Part shown: in pieces, positions 63,027 to 64,000 of the stretch | Layout of the letters: each line of letters starts with the position of its first letter | Position numbering within the stretch: the stretch's first letter is position 1 | DNA from: Variovorax guangxiensis | GTDB lineage: Bacteria; Pseudomonadota; Gammaproteobacteria; Burkholderiales; Burkholderiaceae_C | DNA length: 64,000 nt | Assembly (NCBI RefSeq): GCF_003952165.1 | Contig: NZ_RXFT01000001.1 | Coordinates: 1-64,000, forward strand | Reading direction: 5' to 3' | Made by a program: the position numbers and the translations under genes | Notes under the pieces: generated by a model | What the model was told of the DNA's origin: nothing | The model's input: the letters and a program-made list of their open reading frames with translations, nothing else | The model's database searches: none

Positions 63027-63102
63027 GGGCAGGGTCTCCATTGCAGAAAGAAAAGGAAGGTGAAGGGAAACGAACGCGGAGAAAAGCGGGTGGCGCGGGC
63101 GC

Positions 63103-64000
63103 TCAGAAGGGAACGGCGAGCACGGCGGTGTCGTCCTGGCGGGTGGCTTCGGCCCCGGCGGGTGCCGGTGCCCGCTCGCTCGGCGGCTTGGCGCCGGGGC
63201 CGAGCACACGCGCGTCGGCTTCGGCCCACGAGAGGTGCACCGCCTCGCCGTGCGCGTAGGGGCGCGCGAGGAAAGCGGCTTCGCTGAGCAGCACCGAAAC
63301 GTTCTGGCGTCCGGCGGCGGCGACACCATCGAGCGCCAGCCCGAGCAGGACGTAGGTGCCCTGGTACTCGACGTCGGTGACAGTGGCTGCGAGGGCTCCA
63401 TCCGTTGCTGCCTGCGCGGCGGCTGCGATCCGCATGCGGTCGTTGCGCACCGCGATCGGCCCGGCAGTCGTGTCGAACACGTTGTGGCCGCCCATGAAGC
63501 GCGCCACGAACTCGCTCGCCGGATGGTTGTAGACCGCGTGCGGCGAGCCGACCTGCTCGATCACGCCGTGGTTCATGACCACCATGGTGTCGGCCAGCGC
63601 CATCGCCTCTTCCTGCGAGTGCGTGACGTGGATGAAGGTCAGGCCCAGTTCCTTCTGCCAGCGCCGCAGTTCGGCGCGCATCTGGATGCGCAGGAAGGGG
63701 TCGAGGGCGGAAAGCGGTTCGTCGAGCAGCAGCACGCGCGGCTCGGTGATGAGCGCGCGCGCCAGCGCCACGCGCTGCTGCTGGCCGCCGGAAAGCTCAC
63801 CCGGCTTGCGCGCGGCAAGGTGGCCCATCGCGACGCGCTCGAGCAGGTCGTTCGCACGCTTGTGGCGCTCGGCCTTGCCCACGCCCTTCATCTTGAGGCT
63901 GAAGGCGACGTTGTCGGTGGCCGAAAGGTGCGGGAAGAGCGCGAAGCTCTGGAACATCATCGCCGTGCCGCGCGCGGCGGCGGGCAGGTTCGTGATGTTG
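63103..64000 (-). CDS. Polyamine-type ABC transporter ATP-binding protein (PotA-like), 5' end outside the window
   Basis: Open to the window edge on its 5' side, so the Walker A region is missing. Visible: Q-loop MMFQSFALFPHLSATDNV, signature LSGGQQQRVALARALI, Walker B VLLLDEPLSALD, switch His FIHVTHSQEEAMALADTMVV, and a C-terminal TOBE domain (ATVTDVEYQGTYVLLGLALD). The class is that of PotA and FbpC. It is the first gene of the importer operon, 76 bases ahead of the receptor. Confidence 0.92.
   Translation of the reverse strand, partial: NITNLPAAARGTAMMFQSFALFPHLSATDNVAFSLKMKGVGKAERHKRANDLLERVAMGHLAARKPGELSGGQQQRVALARALITEPRVLLLDEPLSALDPFLRIQMRAELRRWQKELGLTFIHVTHSQEEAMALADTMVVMNHGVIEQVGSPHAVYNHPASEFVARFMGGHNVFDTTAGPIAVRNDRMRIAAAAQAATDGALAATVTDVEYQGTYVLLGLALDGVAAAGRQNVSVLLSEAAFLARPYAHGEAVHLSWAEADARVLGPGAKPPSERAPAPAGAEATRQDDTAVLAVPF

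Overview
The window reads as a high-GC betaproteobacterial chromosome, most likely Comamonadaceae and close to Variovorax. Grounds: strong G/C preference at third codon positions, stand-alone Bug-type tricarboxylate receptors, a complete czc metal-efflux cluster with czcI, a CadR/CadA pair, many LysR/AraC/HxlR/Lrp regulators beside their targets, and a type VI secretion VgrG remnant. The taxonomic call is inference. No rRNA, tRNA, CRISPR array, transposase or integrase was seen.

Layout. (1) 1-9.0 kb is accessory DNA: a truncated vgrG with a cargo-like gene, an alpha/beta hydrolase, a small unknown gene, an SGNH-hydrolase-like gene, a secreted zinc-phospholipase-like gene, a TIGR04141/DUF6119 gene, and an AAA ATPase with zinc-hook-like cysteines and a C-terminal R-x3-E...H pattern like the anticodon nucleases PrrC/RloC. 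Between the last two lies a frameshifted second copy of the SGNH/phospholipase junction, so an ancestral tandem array was broken up. The stretch 2.7-9.0 kb is visibly richer in A/T than its flanks. (2) 9.0-15.8 kb: arylsulfatase, two Bug receptors (one frameshifted in a C run), a divergent LysR, a DUF418 membrane protein and an unknown protein. (3) 15.8-23.6 kb: LysE exporter/Lrp pair, DUF454 protein, an MscS channel-FUSC transporter-suhB operon, trmJ and cysE. (4) 23.6-38.3 kb: metal homeostasis, with cadR/cadA, a CMD-family protein/HxlR pair with duplicated operators, a CPA2 antiporter, and czcSR divergent from czcICBAD. (5) 38.4-41.5 kb: a small membrane protein, mogA, darP (yjgA), pmbA. 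(6) 41.6-49.3 kb: AraC, an MFS exporter and a polyol/sugar ABC uptake operon ending in a sorbitol/xylitol-type dehydrogenase. (7) 49.4-55.2 kb: a tightly packed operon of SDR, flavin monooxygenase, BASS symporter and extended SDR, then LysR and a TSUP permease. (8) 55.2-59.9 kb: NUDIX, yqeY-like, rpsU with a clear terminator, then a sterol-desaturase/YiiX-lipoprotein/BaiN-like flavoprotein operon. (9) 59.9-64.0 kb: a polyamine-type ABC importer cut by the window end.

The genes form several functional units. CadA, CzcCBA and CzcD would export Zn/Cd/Co from cytoplasm to periplasm to outside, under CadR and CzcRS. The ABC operon plus dehydrogenase would import and oxidise a polyol. The accessory block looks like a site of repeated gain and loss combining secretion-linked hydrolases with putative anti-phage genes. 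Two copies of a structured intergenic repeat (10.45 and 56.6 kb) show compensatory base changes.
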